The notes: generated by a model not told the origin, from the letters alone. Positions 52,665-60,729 are shown, counted from the stretch's first letter. The stretch is DNA of 64,000 bases from Streptomyces cellulosae (GCF_000721105.1 NZ_JOEV01000004.1:217252-281251), one strand, 5' to 3'. A program made the numbers and translations.

Positions 52665-53081
52665 ATGCGCCGTCGTACCGCTGTCGCCGGCACTCTGATC
52701 GCGATCGCCGCGACCGCGCCGTTGGCCGACTCAGCTCACGCCCAGGATCTGGACTGCCGCGACTTCACCTTCCAGGAGGAGGCGCAGGCCGCGCTCGACA
52801 CGAACCCCAGCGATCAGAACCGACTCGACGAGGATCAGGGCCCGGCCGACGGCATAGCCTGCGAGGCACTGCCCCGTCGGGACTCTCCCGTCACCTCCTC
52901 CACCAGCCGTCCCGTCAATTCCGCGACCCCCACCGCCGTCACCCCGACCCGTGGTGTGCAAGGCGGGCTGGGCGGCGCGTCGGCCTCCGGACCGAGCGAC
53001 CTGGAGATGGGCATCGGCACGGCCTTCGTGGCCGGCGGTGCCCTCGCGACCGGCTATGTGGTGAGGCGCCGACGGTCCTGA
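52665..53081 (+). CDS. Excalibur calcium-binding-domain surface protein
   Basis: This 138-residue secreted protein has a signal peptide (RRRTAVAGTLIAIAATAPLA, cleaved near AHA), then an Excalibur-like domain (about residues 28-70). Its DxDxDGxxCE-type loop is seen as DEDQGPADGIACEAL, with DCRDF at its start. A Ser/Thr-rich linker and a C-terminal hydrophobic helix ending in RRRRS anchor it. Excalibur domains are thought to bind calcium at the cell surface. A GGAGGCG-type site precedes the ATG at 52665. Confidence 0.88.
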   Translation: MRRRTAVAGTLIAIAATAPLADSAHAQDLDCRDFTFQEEAQAALDTNPSDQNRLDEDQGPADGIACEALPRRDSPVTSSTSRPVNSATPTAVTPTRGVQGGLGGASASGPSDLEMGIGTAFVAGGALATGYVVRRRRS

Positions 53082-53123
53082 CGCCCGGCCCGCGGACCGA
53101 GCGCGAAGCACGTCGTGCGATCT

Positions 53124-53270
53124 GCACCGCACGAGCACGTCGAGCAGCCCGTCTGCCTGGGTTCGCCGGGCGCGGCGGCGTCACGGCGGGGCGGGGCGGG
53201 GCGGGGCGGGGCAAAGATTCCGCAGCCGGTCCACCGACGGTGGCCGGGCGCCGCGGCGTCACGGCGGGTG
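53124..53270. repeat. GC-rich direct repeats beyond the DUF3037 gene
   Basis: A 26-bp sequence occurs at 53165-53190 and 53243-53268 with one mismatch, 78 bp apart. Between them is a run of about four GGGGC pentamers. A further segment at 53124-53160 matches the DUF3037 gene's own 3' end (53308-53344) at 29 of 37 positions, suggesting a duplicated gene tail. Confidence 0.7.
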
Positions 53271-53307
53271 GGCAGTTTCGCTCCGGTCCCGGCAGGCGCC
53301 GGTTCCG

Positions 53308-53733
53308 TCACCGGACGAGCAGGTCGAGCAGTCGGTCGGCCTCCGCGGCGGGATCGGCCGTCAGTCCGGTGTGCACCGGCCCCGGCTGGACGATCGTCGA
53401 GCGCGGGGCGATCAGCCAGCGGAAGCGGCGGCCGGGGTCGTCGGCCGCGGCCTGGCCGGCTGCGTCGCCGCCCGCGCACACACCCTCGACGGCCGTCAGG
53501 GCCGCGCGGACGCCGGGTACGTCCGCGTCGGGATCGAGGGCGAGCAGCTTCGCCTCGTCGAGGTGGGTGCGGACGCCGACGTAGGCCTTCGCGCGGCAGT
53601 ACACGAGGACGCCGGCGTTGATGCACTCGCCGCGCTCGACACGGGGCACGACCCGCAGCAGGGCGTACTCGAAGACGTCGCGGTCGCCGCGGGGGCCGCC
53701 CTTGATGATGTGACGCTCGCTCACGTGGCTCAT
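53308..53733 (-). CDS. DUF3037 protein
   Basis: This 141-residue protein of the DUF3037 family has FEYALLRVVPRVERGECINA, GVLVYCRAKAYVGV and RWLIAPRSTIVQPGPVHTGL. Its ATG overlaps the stop codon of the HipA-like gene (ATGA at 53730-53733), so the two are translationally coupled. DUF3037/HipA-like pairs recur in actinobacteria, implying a joint but undefined function. The gene's 3' end appears partly duplicated beyond its stop. Confidence 0.92.
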   Translation of the reverse strand: MSHVSERHIIKGGPRGDRDVFEYALLRVVPRVERGECINAGVLVYCRAKAYVGVRTHLDEAKLLALDPDADVPGVRAALTAVEGVCAGGDAAGQAAADDPGRRFRWLIAPRSTIVQPGPVHTGLTADPAAEADRLLDLLVR

Positions 53734-54494
53734 GTGACTCCCTCGATGCCGTGGACGCGGTCATGGACGACGGCGGCCCGTGCGACCAGCGGCCGTGCGT
53801 AGGCCCGCCGGAGGTCGTCCGGCGTCTCGAAACCGGGCTCGTCGGCGAGCCACACGTCCGGGACCTGTGCGGTGACCTCGGCGAGGAGTTCCTCGGTGAC
53901 CAGCGGCGCCAACGCGTCGGCGGCCGCGTCCAGATCCGGCGCGAAAGGCGCGAGCACGTGGTCGGAGGCGTCGTACGGGCGGGCCGCCGACGCCTTGGCG
54001 CCCGGCCAGTTGTGGTGCCAGATCATGGTCGCGCCGTGGTCGATGAGCCACTCCTCGCCCTGCCACCGCAGCAGGTTGGGGTTGCGCCAGGAGCGGTCGA
54101 CGTTGTTGACCAACGCGTCGAACCAGACGATCCGCCCGGCCTCCTCGGGGCTCACCGCGAACGCGAGCGGGTCGAAGCCGAGGGCGCCCGACAGGAAGGC
54201 CATACCGAGGTTGGTACCGCCGCTGGACTTGAGCAGCCCCTGCACCTCCGGATCGGGTTCGCCGAGGCCCAGATCCGGATCGAGGCCGATCGTCACCAGC
54301 CGGGGCACCCGGAAGCCGAGCCGCCGCGCGAGTTCCCCGCACACCACCTCGGCGACCAGCGTCTTGCGGCCCTGTCCGGCGCCGGTGAACTTCATGACGT
54401 ACGTCCCGTGATCGTCGGCCTCGACGAGCCCCGGCAGCGAGCCACCCTCACGAAGGGGTGTGATGTAGCGGGTCGCGGTGACCTCTTTCAGCAT
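53730..54494 (-). CDS. HipA-like kinase-fold protein
   Basis: This 254-residue protein has a HipA/PI-4-kinase-like fold. YVMKFTGAGQGRKTLVAEVV holds a nucleotide-binding lysine, NNVDRSWRNPNLL corresponds to the NxDxxxxN catalytic loop, and LIDHGATMIWHHNW to the DFG-like metal site. It is shorter than HipA and lacks the N-terminal HipB-contact domain. No HipB-type antitoxin is adjacent, so it is probably not a toxin-antitoxin member. It is coupled to the DUF3037 gene by a 4-bp overlap. An integrase remnant lies immediately upstream. Confidence 0.87.
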   Translation of the reverse strand: MLKEVTATRYITPLREGGSLPGLVEADDHGTYVMKFTGAGQGRKTLVAEVVCGELARRLGFRVPRLVTIGLDPDLGLGEPDPEVQGLLKSSGGTNLGMAFLSGALGFDPLAFAVSPEEAGRIVWFDALVNNVDRSWRNPNLLRWQGEEWLIDHGATMIWHHNWPGAKASAARPYDASDHVLAPFAPDLDAAADALAPLVTEELLAEVTAQVPDVWLADEPGFETPDDLRRAYARPLVARAAVVHDRVHGIEGVT

Positions 54495-54499
54495 TTTCC

Positions 54500-54930
54500 C
54501 AGGCCACCCGACTCTTTAGCCTTGCAATCCACGACCATCTCCCAGCGCGCGTCCGCCGGAGATGCGGTCACGATCAGCCCTGAGGCTGGGGAGTTCCCAC
54601 TGGCACGCCGATCCCCCTGCCTGTGAATCCGGCCTGCGACCTCCGGCATGAAGTGAGCATAGTAACCGAGCGTGACAGTCGGCATGGAGCGCCCGAGCCA
54701 CCGTGCCGACGTCACCACGGACGCTCCCGCGTCCAGCCGGAGATGCCGGCCGCGGCGAGCGCGGGCACCCAGGTGTGGGTGTTCCACGCGGCGACGCCAT
54801 GGATGAGGCAGCGATGTGCCAGTGGCGCATTGAGGATGCGATACGCACTACAGGCGTACGCCTCAGCCCTGGATTCGGCCCACATCGATCGATCGAGGGC
54901 GCCCCACGAAGCAAACACACCTATATCCAC
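54500..54930 (-). pseudogene. Broken tyrosine recombinase (integrase) remnant
   Basis: Two frames on the minus strand carry integrase pieces. One (about 54715-54880) reads SAYRILNAPLAHRCLIHGVA and WNTHTWVPALAAAGI, resembling the core-binding domain and the linker before the catalytic domain. The other (about 54630-54745) reads RLDAGASVVTSARWLGRSMP and TVTLGYYAHFMPEVAGR, the C-terminal box with the catalytic tyrosine (GYYAHFMPE). The intervening region with the catalytic Arg/His box is missing and the frame changes, so the gene is dead. It marks the left edge of a likely integrated element. Confidence 0.75.
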
Positions 54931-55015
54931 CATTTAGTGATCATCCCGTCGGATGTCATGTGATCTCTGCCACTCTCTGGGGATCGATGATCTCTGCCGA
55001 ACGCGAGGTGACAAG

Positions 55016-57592
55016 TTGGGTGACGACATTCCGCCACTGGATGGTGTGCACCGGTTGACGGGCGCATTGGATGCGCTGGCGTCCTCCCCGGTGCCCAGAC
55101 GGCGACTGCCGGTGGTCGTGTTCGAAGACGGCTCCGGGCTGGGAACGAGGTATGTCACCGCGTACCGCGATCGGCTCAGAAGCCAGGGCGGACAGGGAAT
55201 CGTCCCGCACGCGGTGGTGGACCGGGCAGTACTCGACCGCGCGGGCGACGACCCCGATCCTGAGCCGGATGTCGTGCTGATGGACAGGATCGTGGAGCAG
55301 TTCGACTCCACGATGCCTCCGCTCACCCGAGGTGCCGCCGGACTTCCCCTGCCCACGTACTGGGTCTGCCGCAGGATCCTGGACACCGATGTCGGCGTCG
55401 GAGCACCCCACCAGCAGCGTAAGGCACTGGTCAGGGCGCTGTACGAAGAGTGGCAGGACCGCACGCCGGGGTTGCCCGAGCTACGCGAAGTCATGGCTGC
55501 GGACTCGGTGGTGCAGAAGCTGGGGTTCTTCGCCGCGGTTCTCGTTGCGCTGCCGACGCAGTGGTTCTACGGCTGGTGGCTGAACCGGACCAAGCGGCTT
55601 CGGTGGTTCGCCCAGCAGGTGGGCCGCGCCAACGTCCCCGCCCTGGGATTCCTCGACGCTGCCACCCATCTGGGAGTGCAGGGGTCCTTGAGGCACAACG
55701 CGGCGCTGCGCCAGAGCCTGCTGCTCGAAGCCCTCGCCATGGACCTGGTCCGGGCCACTCGGCGGGGGCTGTTCAACCCGCGCCGACGCCGCCGGGTCTG
55801 GCCCTTCACCGTGCTGCTCCCGCACGTCGGCGGTTCCGACGACGCGGCTGCTCAGCGTCTGCTCGACGCCTTCCTCGCACTGCGGATGCGGGAACGTGAC
55901 ACCTGGCCGTGGCGACTGCGGCGTCGCGCACTGCCCCTGCTGTTCATCGCCGCACGTCCGACACCCGCTCCGGACGACGCCGCGGGGTCGCAGGGCGCCG
56001 CTGACGGTCACACCGAGGGAGCTGCCCCGTCGGCCCAGCAGGGCGCCACCATGTTGCAGGACGTGCTGGCGGGCAGGGCTCTGCCACCCGGATCCGAGCG
56101 TGAGGGGCAGCTGGCCGTGGCTCTGGGGGGAACGGCGAGGGCGGCCGTCCGTGACTGGCTGGAACGCTACACCGCCGTGCCGGTCCGCCGGGTGAGCCGG
56201 TGGTCCGCGTACACAGGTTGGCTGATGGCCGTTGCGCTGCTGTGCGCAGCGACTCCCCCAGGAGTCGTCCTGAAAACGGAATGGGACAACCCGTGCCGGG
56301 ACTCCTGGTCGGCAGGCGGTGCGCGTGTCGGCATCGATACCGCCACGTCAGGCGCTCATGACGCCTGCTACTTCACGCGCGCAGCCGACCAGAAGCTGCT
56401 GCGTGATCTCCAGGACAGCGTCCGGCGTCAGAACGCCACCGTGGAAGACCAGGACAGCCCGTATGCCACTGTGGTCTTCCTCGCCCCGCTGACCGCCGAC
56501 CCGAAAGGGGGGAGCGGACAGCTCACTCCTCCCGGAGTCCTGCAACTGCGCGGCGCCGTACAGGCGTTGGAGACCTACAACGAGCAGGCTCTCGGGTTCG
56601 ACTCGACCAAGCCCGGGCTGCGGATGCTGGTCGCCAACGTCGGATACGCGTACCGTCAAGCCCCCGCCGTCGTGCGGCGGCTGAACGAGCTGGCTGCCGA
56701 GGATCCGACCATCACCGCGGTGATCGGCATCGCGCAGAGCCGGGACGAGTCCGTCAGGGCGATCAACCAGTTGTCGGCGGACCTGCCTGTCATCGGGGCC
56801 TCGGTCACCGGCGACTTCATGACCGCCGATGCCCAGCACTACTTCCAGACGCAGCCGACCAGCCGCCATATGGCGCGGGCCCTGGCGCGGCGCGTCGTCG
56901 AAGTGCGGCGGGACGACAAGGCCCTCGTCATCTACGACGACCGCGACCGCTACAGCACCAACCTCAAGGAGGACTTGGACGAGGAATTGCGCATGCGGCA
57001 CGTCGCCCTGCAGCCGCCTGCGATCATCCGTGACTCGCCCCAGGACCAGTTCGGTGTCCAGGGCCGGCTGGACGAGCTCGCCGCCAAGATCTGCGCACTG
57101 GGCAGGACCGGCGGGATCACGCTGTACGCGGCCCGCGGCAACGCGCTGCCTCGAGTCCTCAACGCCGTCCAGGGCCGCTGCGGTGCCGGAAAGGCGTCGG
57201 CGTTCCCGGTGCTCACCGCCGACGCCAACGTCTTGATCGAGTATCCCGAGCTGCACAAGTCCGCCCGTCTGGAGACCTTCACGGCAGTCGACCTGACGTA
57301 TGTGGCGTTCTCCCCCAACCGCCACAGCGACAGGGACACGGGCAGGGACTCCTTCCGAGCGGCCGCCGCCGCGATCGGCCGCGTCTGGAATCCGGGCAAC
57401 CCGCCTCGCGCCTCCAACGTCCTGCAGCAGCTCCTCTCCGGCATCGAGGTCCAGGACAACATCGACAATCGCCGCCCGTTCACCATCCCGCCTGACACGC
57501 GTGTTCCAGTCGGCCGCCCGCTCTACCTCTGCACCGTGCCTCATGTCATCCGTGCCGCCCCTGCGTGCCGGAAGGCAAACGGAGAGCCCTAG
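55016..57592 (+). CDS. Large membrane protein: degenerate NTPase-like N-terminus plus periplasmic-binding fold
   Basis: This protein has about 858 residues from the TTG at 55016, chosen because GAGGTGA precedes it; an ATG at 54953 is open but has no ribosome-binding site. Residues 30-45 (LPVVVFEDGSGLGTRY) sit where a P-loop would be but lack the GK[ST]. A hydrophobic segment lies at about 171-190, an Arg-rich cytoplasmic region at 190-395, and a membrane helix at about 400-420. A type-1 periplasmic-binding-like domain (about 455-830, AVIGIAQSRDESVRAINQLS, LPVIGASVTGD) follows. It looks like a one-protein receptor: outside ligand binding, inside effector or scaffold. It is next to an integrase remnant. 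Confidence 0.8.
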   Translation: MGDDIPPLDGVHRLTGALDALASSPVPRRRLPVVVFEDGSGLGTRYVTAYRDRLRSQGGQGIVPHAVVDRAVLDRAGDDPDPEPDVVLMDRIVEQFDSTMPPLTRGAAGLPLPTYWVCRRILDTDVGVGAPHQQRKALVRALYEEWQDRTPGLPELREVMAADSVVQKLGFFAAVLVALPTQWFYGWWLNRTKRLRWFAQQVGRANVPALGFLDAATHLGVQGSLRHNAALRQSLLLEALAMDLVRATRRGLFNPRRRRRVWPFTVLLPHVGGSDDAAAQRLLDAFLALRMRERDTWPWRLRRRALPLLFIAARPTPAPDDAAGSQGAADGHTEGAAPSAQQGATMLQDVLAGRALPPGSEREGQLAVALGGTARAAVRDWLERYTAVPVRRVSRWSAYTGWLMAVALLCAATPPGVVLKTEWDNPCRDSWSAGGARVGIDTATSGAHDACYFTRAADQKLLRDLQDSVRRQNATVEDQDSPYATVVFLAPLTADPKGGSGQLTPPGVLQLRGAVQALETYNEQALGFDSTKPGLRMLVANVGYAYRQAPAVVRRLNELAAEDPTITAVIGIAQSRDESVRAINQLSADLPVIGASVTGDFMTADAQHYFQTQPTSRHMARALARRVVEVRRDDKALVIYDDRDRYSTNLKEDLDEELRMRHVALQPPAIIRDSPQDQFGVQGRLDELAAKICALGRTGGITLYAARGNALPRVLNAVQGRCGAGKASAFPVLTADANVLIEYPELHKSARLETFTAVDLTYVAFSPNRHSDRDTGRDSFRAAAAAIGRVWNPGNPPRASNVLQQLLSGIEVQDNIDNRRPFTIPPDTRVPVGRPLYLCTVPHVIRAAPACRKANGEP

Positions 57593-58024
57593 GTGTTCTG
57601 TCCCGGGAGGTTGTGGACGGGTGAGCCAGGTCTCGGCCGTCTGCGTCTGGCCCGCTGCGTCGTCGAGGACGGCTGACCCTGCGCAGGGCCGCCGGACGCC
57701 ACCGGCACGATCAGCGGCAGCCACAGCCGCTCGATCCCCAACGGATCTGCAGCACCGCTCGCACCGACGAACGCCAACGGCCACATCGGTGAACCGCCCC
57801 GACGGAGACCTGGGCACGGTCATCACCGCCGGCCGGCAGACGACCTCATGACGTACGTTCCTCGAGCATCGCCCCAGGTTACTGGCCGACAGCGAAGCGA
57901 CAGCTGTGGCTTACGTCCCCCAGATCCCGAAGAGGTTTAGATTTCGACATCGTCTGAACAACCGGTGCCCGCAGGCCGTACCTCCCTGCAGACGCACGAA
58001 GCTTGCAATGAAGGGAACGTCAGC
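57593..58024. other. 432-bp gene-free stretch
   Basis: No convincing gene is present. Short open frames on both strands lack family resemblance or ribosome-binding sites. Codon-like bias is weak, consistent with decayed accessory DNA downstream of the sensor-like gene. The last 100 bp are less GC-rich (57935-57965) and probably contain the Rieske gene promoter. Confidence 0.55.
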
Positions 58025-58516
58025 ATGACGACCAGCGAATCGCTTCCCCCTGCTCCGGCGCCCGCTCGCCGTACCGTCGTGGCGGCGGTCGGCGCGGCCG
58101 GACTGGCCGTCGCTCTGACCGCGTGTGGATCCTCCGACGACAGTTCCTCGGCCGACTCCTCCGACACCCAGGCCGGCGCGAGCGGCGGCGACTCGGGTTC
58201 GAGCAGCAGCGCCTCGTCCGGCGCCGGCGGCACCGCGCTGGCGAAGACCTCGGACATCCCCGAGGGCGGCGGCAAGATCTTCAAGGACCAGGGCGTGGTG
58301 GTCACACAGCCGACGGCGGGCACCTACAAGGCGTTCTCGTCGAAGTGCACGCACCAGGGCTGTGCGGTGAGCAGCATCGCCAACGGCGTGATCGTCTGTC
58401 CCTGCCACAAGAGCGAGTTCTCGGTGGCCGACGGCAGCGTGAAGAAGGGGCCCGCGACGCAGCCGCTGCCCGCCGAGCAGATCAGCGTGAGCGGGGACTC
58501 GATCACGATGGCGTGA
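58025..58516 (+). CDS. Rieske 2Fe-2S lipoprotein
   Basis: This 163-residue exported iron-sulfur protein has a twin-arginine signal (ARRTVV) with a lipobox-like end ALTAC (C34), giving a Tat lipoprotein. A Ser/Asp/Gly-rich linker (about residues 36-70) precedes the Rieske domain. Cluster ligands C108/H110 (KCTHQGC) and C125/H128 (CPCHKSEF) are intact, with disulfide cysteines C113 and C127. The family is widespread in Streptomyces as stand-alone electron-transfer proteins of unknown partner. AAGGGAA precedes the ATG. It overlaps the convergent isochorismatase-fold gene by 14 bp. Confidence 0.94.
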   Translation: MTTSESLPPAPAPARRTVVAAVGAAGLAVALTACGSSDDSSSADSSDTQAGASGGDSGSSSSASSGAGGTALAKTSDIPEGGGKIFKDQGVVVTQPTAGTYKAFSSKCTHQGCAVSSIANGVIVCPCHKSEFSVADGSVKKGPATQPLPAEQISVSGDSITMA

Positions 58517-59219
58517 CGCGTGCGCGCCGGGGACGGGGCCCGGACCGGGTGAAGCAGGCCAGCACCTCGTCCGTGGTCGCGACCGAGGCGACCAGCGCGA
58601 GGGTGTGGCGGACCATCGTAGGGGTGTAGTCGGAGGGCACCCCGGCGATGGCGTCCGTCGGTACGACGACGGTGTAGCCGCGGTTGACGGCGTCGAAGAC
58701 CGCGTTGGGGACCGCCACGTTGGCGGACACGCCGGTCACGACCAGCGTGCGGCAGCCGAGGTTGCGCAGCAGCGCGTCCACGTCGGTGCCCTGGATCGGC
58801 GACAGCCCGTGCAGGCGTCGTACGACGAAGTCCTCCTCGGCGACCTCGACGGGGGCCGCGACACGGACCGCCGTGGTGCCGGACAGCTGCTGGACGGGCA
58901 GCCGTTCGGCGGCGCGGAAGAGGCGGGCGTTGCGGTTCGCGCCCCGGCCGTCCGGGCGGCGCTCGGCGATCGCGTGGATCACCTGGACGCCGCAGCCGTG
59001 CGCCGCGGCGACCAGGCGGGCCACATTGGTGAGGGCTCCGGAGGAGCGCGCCTCCTCGGCGAGTTCGGGCAGGGCGCTGTCGGGTCCGACCACGCCCTGC
59101 TGGCACTCGACGGTGAGCAGGACCGTGGTCACCGGGTCGAGGAGTTCGCTGAGCTGTTCGTACGGCGGCACGGCTCCCCCTGGTCCCGCGGGGTCTGGGG
59201 CGGTGAGACTAGCCACCAT
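58503..59219 (-). CDS. Isochorismatase-fold protein lacking the catalytic triad
   Basis: This 238-residue protein has the isochorismatase-like (cysteine hydrolase) fold. The triad positions are changed: the aspartate of the D-x-Q motif is E38 (LLTVECQQGVV), the lysine position holds Arg (VVRRLHGLSPIQGTD), and the nucleophilic cysteine is A169 (VTGVSANVAVPNAV). Hydrolysis by the usual mechanism is therefore unlikely, and the protein may bind a ligand or act by another chemistry. Similar Cys-less members occur in actinobacteria. It is divergent from a split-barrel flavoprotein gene, with a large palindrome between. Confidence 0.88.
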   Translation of the reverse strand: MVASLTAPDPAGPGGAVPPYEQLSELLDPVTTVLLTVECQQGVVGPDSALPELAEEARSSGALTNVARLVAAAHGCGVQVIHAIAERRPDGRGANRNARLFRAAERLPVQQLSGTTAVRVAAPVEVAEEDFVVRRLHGLSPIQGTDVDALLRNLGCRTLVVTGVSANVAVPNAVFDAVNRGYTVVVPTDAIAGVPSDYTPTMVRHTLALVASVATTDEVLACFTRSGPRPRRARVTPS

Positions 59220-59249
59220 TGCGTCAGGACGGAAGACGTCCCATCCTTT

Positions 59250-59281
59250 TCTGACGTGATGTCAGAGGATCTCCTCTGACA
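59250..59281. promoter_or_regulatory. Perfect 22-bp palindromic operator region
   Basis: TGTCAGAGGA-TC-TCCTCTGACA (59260-59281) has perfect 10-bp arms. A second overlapping palindrome, TCTGAC-GTGAT-GTCAGA (59250-59266), gives three TCTGAC-type half-sites in 32 bp. The block lies 25 bp before the split-barrel gene start and 30 bp before the divergent isochorismatase-fold gene start. Confidence 0.65.
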
Positions 59282-59306
59282 CGACGTGAGAGAAAGAGGG
59301 GGCCGT

Positions 59307-59774
59307 ATGACCGTCACGCAGCGCCGGGGCCGGAAGATCATGATGACGCCGGGTGAGCTGGACGAGTTCCTCACGAATCAGCGCACCTGCCGGGTCGCCA
59401 CCGTGTCCGCGAGCGGCGCGCCTCATGTCAGCACCCTCTGGTTCGCCTGGGACGGCACCTCGATGTGGCTGTACTCGGTGGTGCGCAGCAAACGCTGGAC
59501 CGATCTGCGACGCGATCCACGGGTCGCGATCGTGGTCGACACCGGTGAGGAGTACGACGAGCTGTGCGGCGTCGAGCTGTCCGGGGTCGTGGACTTCGTG
59601 GGCGAGGCCCCGCGCACCGGCGAGCTGTGCGCGGAACTCGACCTTCCGGAGACGTTGTTCGCGCGGAAGAACTTCCGCCTGGAGGAGATGCCGCACGACG
59701 GCCGGCACGCGTGGATACGGCTGACGCCCGAGAAGATCGTCTCCTGGGACTTCCGGAAACTGGGGCCGGCCTGA
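59307..59774 (+). CDS. PPOX-class flavin-binding split-barrel protein
   Basis: This 155-residue pyridoxamine-5'-phosphate-oxidase-like protein (RTCRVATVSASGAPHVSTLW, VVRSKRWTDLRRDPRVAIVV, ELSGVVDFVG) could use FMN, F420 or heme. F420-dependent members are frequent in actinobacteria, but the cofactor cannot be assigned here. It is divergent from the isochorismatase-fold gene across a perfect palindrome. The ATG at 59307 has an AAGAGGGGG-type site upstream. It ends 1 bp before the LysR stop. Confidence 0.92.
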   Translation: MTVTQRRGRKIMMTPGELDEFLTNQRTCRVATVSASGAPHVSTLWFAWDGTSMWLYSVVRSKRWTDLRRDPRVAIVVDTGEEYDELCGVELSGVVDFVGEAPRTGELCAELDLPETLFARKNFRLEEMPHDGRHAWIRLTPEKIVSWDFRKLGPA

Positions 59775-59775
59775 T

Positions 59776-60678
59776 TCACCCGACCTTCTCGGCGGCGGCC
59801 CGCAGGGCCTCGACCGCCGCCCGGATCGACGGGCGGCGGTCGGCGTCCGCCCGCCACACCGCGTAGATGTACCGGTGGACGCGGTGCCGCACCGGCACCG
59901 CCCGCACCCCGGCCGGCATCGGGTCGCGCCCGAGCCGGGGCGCGACGCAGACGCCCAGCCCGGCGGCGACCAGCGCGAGCTGGGTGTGGTGTTCCTCGGC
60001 GCAATGGGCGATCCGGGGCTCCATGCCCTTGGCGCGCAACGTGTAGAGCAGCCATTCGTGGCAGAACTCGCCCTCCGGCCAGGCGACCCACTCGTCCTCC
60101 GCGAAGTCCTCCAGGTCGACCTCCTCGCGGTCGGCGAGCGGGTGGTTCACGGCCATGGCGATCTCCACGGGGTCGTCGAGGATCGACGCCTTGGCGAGGC
60201 CCTGCGGCATGGGCAGCGGCTTGTTGTACCAGTCCAGGACGACCGCGAGGTCGGCGTCGCCCCGCAGCACGGCGTTGACCCCGTCCTCGGGCTCCAGTTC
60301 GCGCGAGCTCAGGCGCAACGCCGGGTGGGCGGCGCGCAGACCGGTGAGCGCCTCGGGGAACAGCCCCCGCAGAGCGGTCGGGAACGCGGCCAGCCGCAGC
60401 TCGCCGACGACCTGGCCGCGTTGTGCCTCCAGGTCGGACTGGGCGACTTCGACCTGCGACAGGATGCGTGCCGCGTGGTCGGCGAGCAGCCGGCCCGCGT
60501 CCGTGAGCCGCACTCCGCGCCCGTTCTTGGCCAGGAGCTGCTGTCCGACCTCCCGCTCCAGCTTGGACATCTGCTGCGAGACGGCCGAAGTCGTGATGTG
60601 CAGCCCCTCAGCGGCGCCGCTGACCGAGCCGTGCCGGGCGAGGGCGTCGAGGGTGCGCAGGCGCTCCAGGTTCAACAT
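59776..60678 (-). CDS. LysR-family transcriptional regulator
   Basis: This 300-residue LysR-type regulator has an N-terminal winged helix (LRTLDALARHGSVSGAAEGL, HITTSAVSQQMSKLEREVGQ) and a periplasmic-binding-like effector domain. It is divergent from an EamA exporter gene 74 bp away, which it probably activates or represses together with itself. The intergenic region holds two palindromes and a CTACGAG direct repeat. The ATG at 60678 opens the frame. Confidence 0.95.
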   Translation of the reverse strand: MLNLERLRTLDALARHGSVSGAAEGLHITTSAVSQQMSKLEREVGQQLLAKNGRGVRLTDAGRLLADHAARILSQVEVAQSDLEAQRGQVVGELRLAAFPTALRGLFPEALTGLRAAHPALRLSSRELEPEDGVNAVLRGDADLAVVLDWYNKPLPMPQGLAKASILDDPVEIAMAVNHPLADREEVDLEDFAEDEWVAWPEGEFCHEWLLYTLRAKGMEPRIAHCAEEHHTQLALVAAGLGVCVAPRLGRDPMPAGVRAVPVRHRVHRYIYAVWRADADRRPSIRAAVEALRAAAEKVG

Positions 60679-60688
60679 GTAAGTGATA

Positions 60689-60729
60689 CTACGAGGTACT
60701 CCTCGAAAAATCTCGATTGTGCTACGAGA
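60689..60729. promoter_or_regulatory. LysR binding-site cluster
   Basis: CGAGG-TACT-CCTCG (60692-60705) and TCTCG-N9-CGAGA (60711-60729) are two palindromes. CTACGAG is also directly repeated at 60689 and 60722. The 33-bp spacing in a 74-bp divergent gap fits LysR recognition and activation sites. Confidence 0.55.

Noticed and set aside
53185..53213. G-quadruplex regulatory element from the GGGGC run
   Set aside because: The run is short, lies at a gene 3' end and is expected at this base composition; it is noted only as part of the repeat block.
53730..54494. HipBA toxin-antitoxin module
   Set aside because: There is no HipB-type helix-turn-helix gene, the protein is too short, and the coupled partner is DUF3037.
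55016..57592. Ordinary ABC transporter binding protein
   Set aside because: It has no signal peptide or lipobox, a long cytoplasmic N-terminal region, and no permease or ATPase genes nearby.
57593..58024. A small minus-strand gene at 57589-57786
   Set aside because: It has no ribosome-binding site, weak codon bias and no family similarity; it overlaps the preceding stop region.
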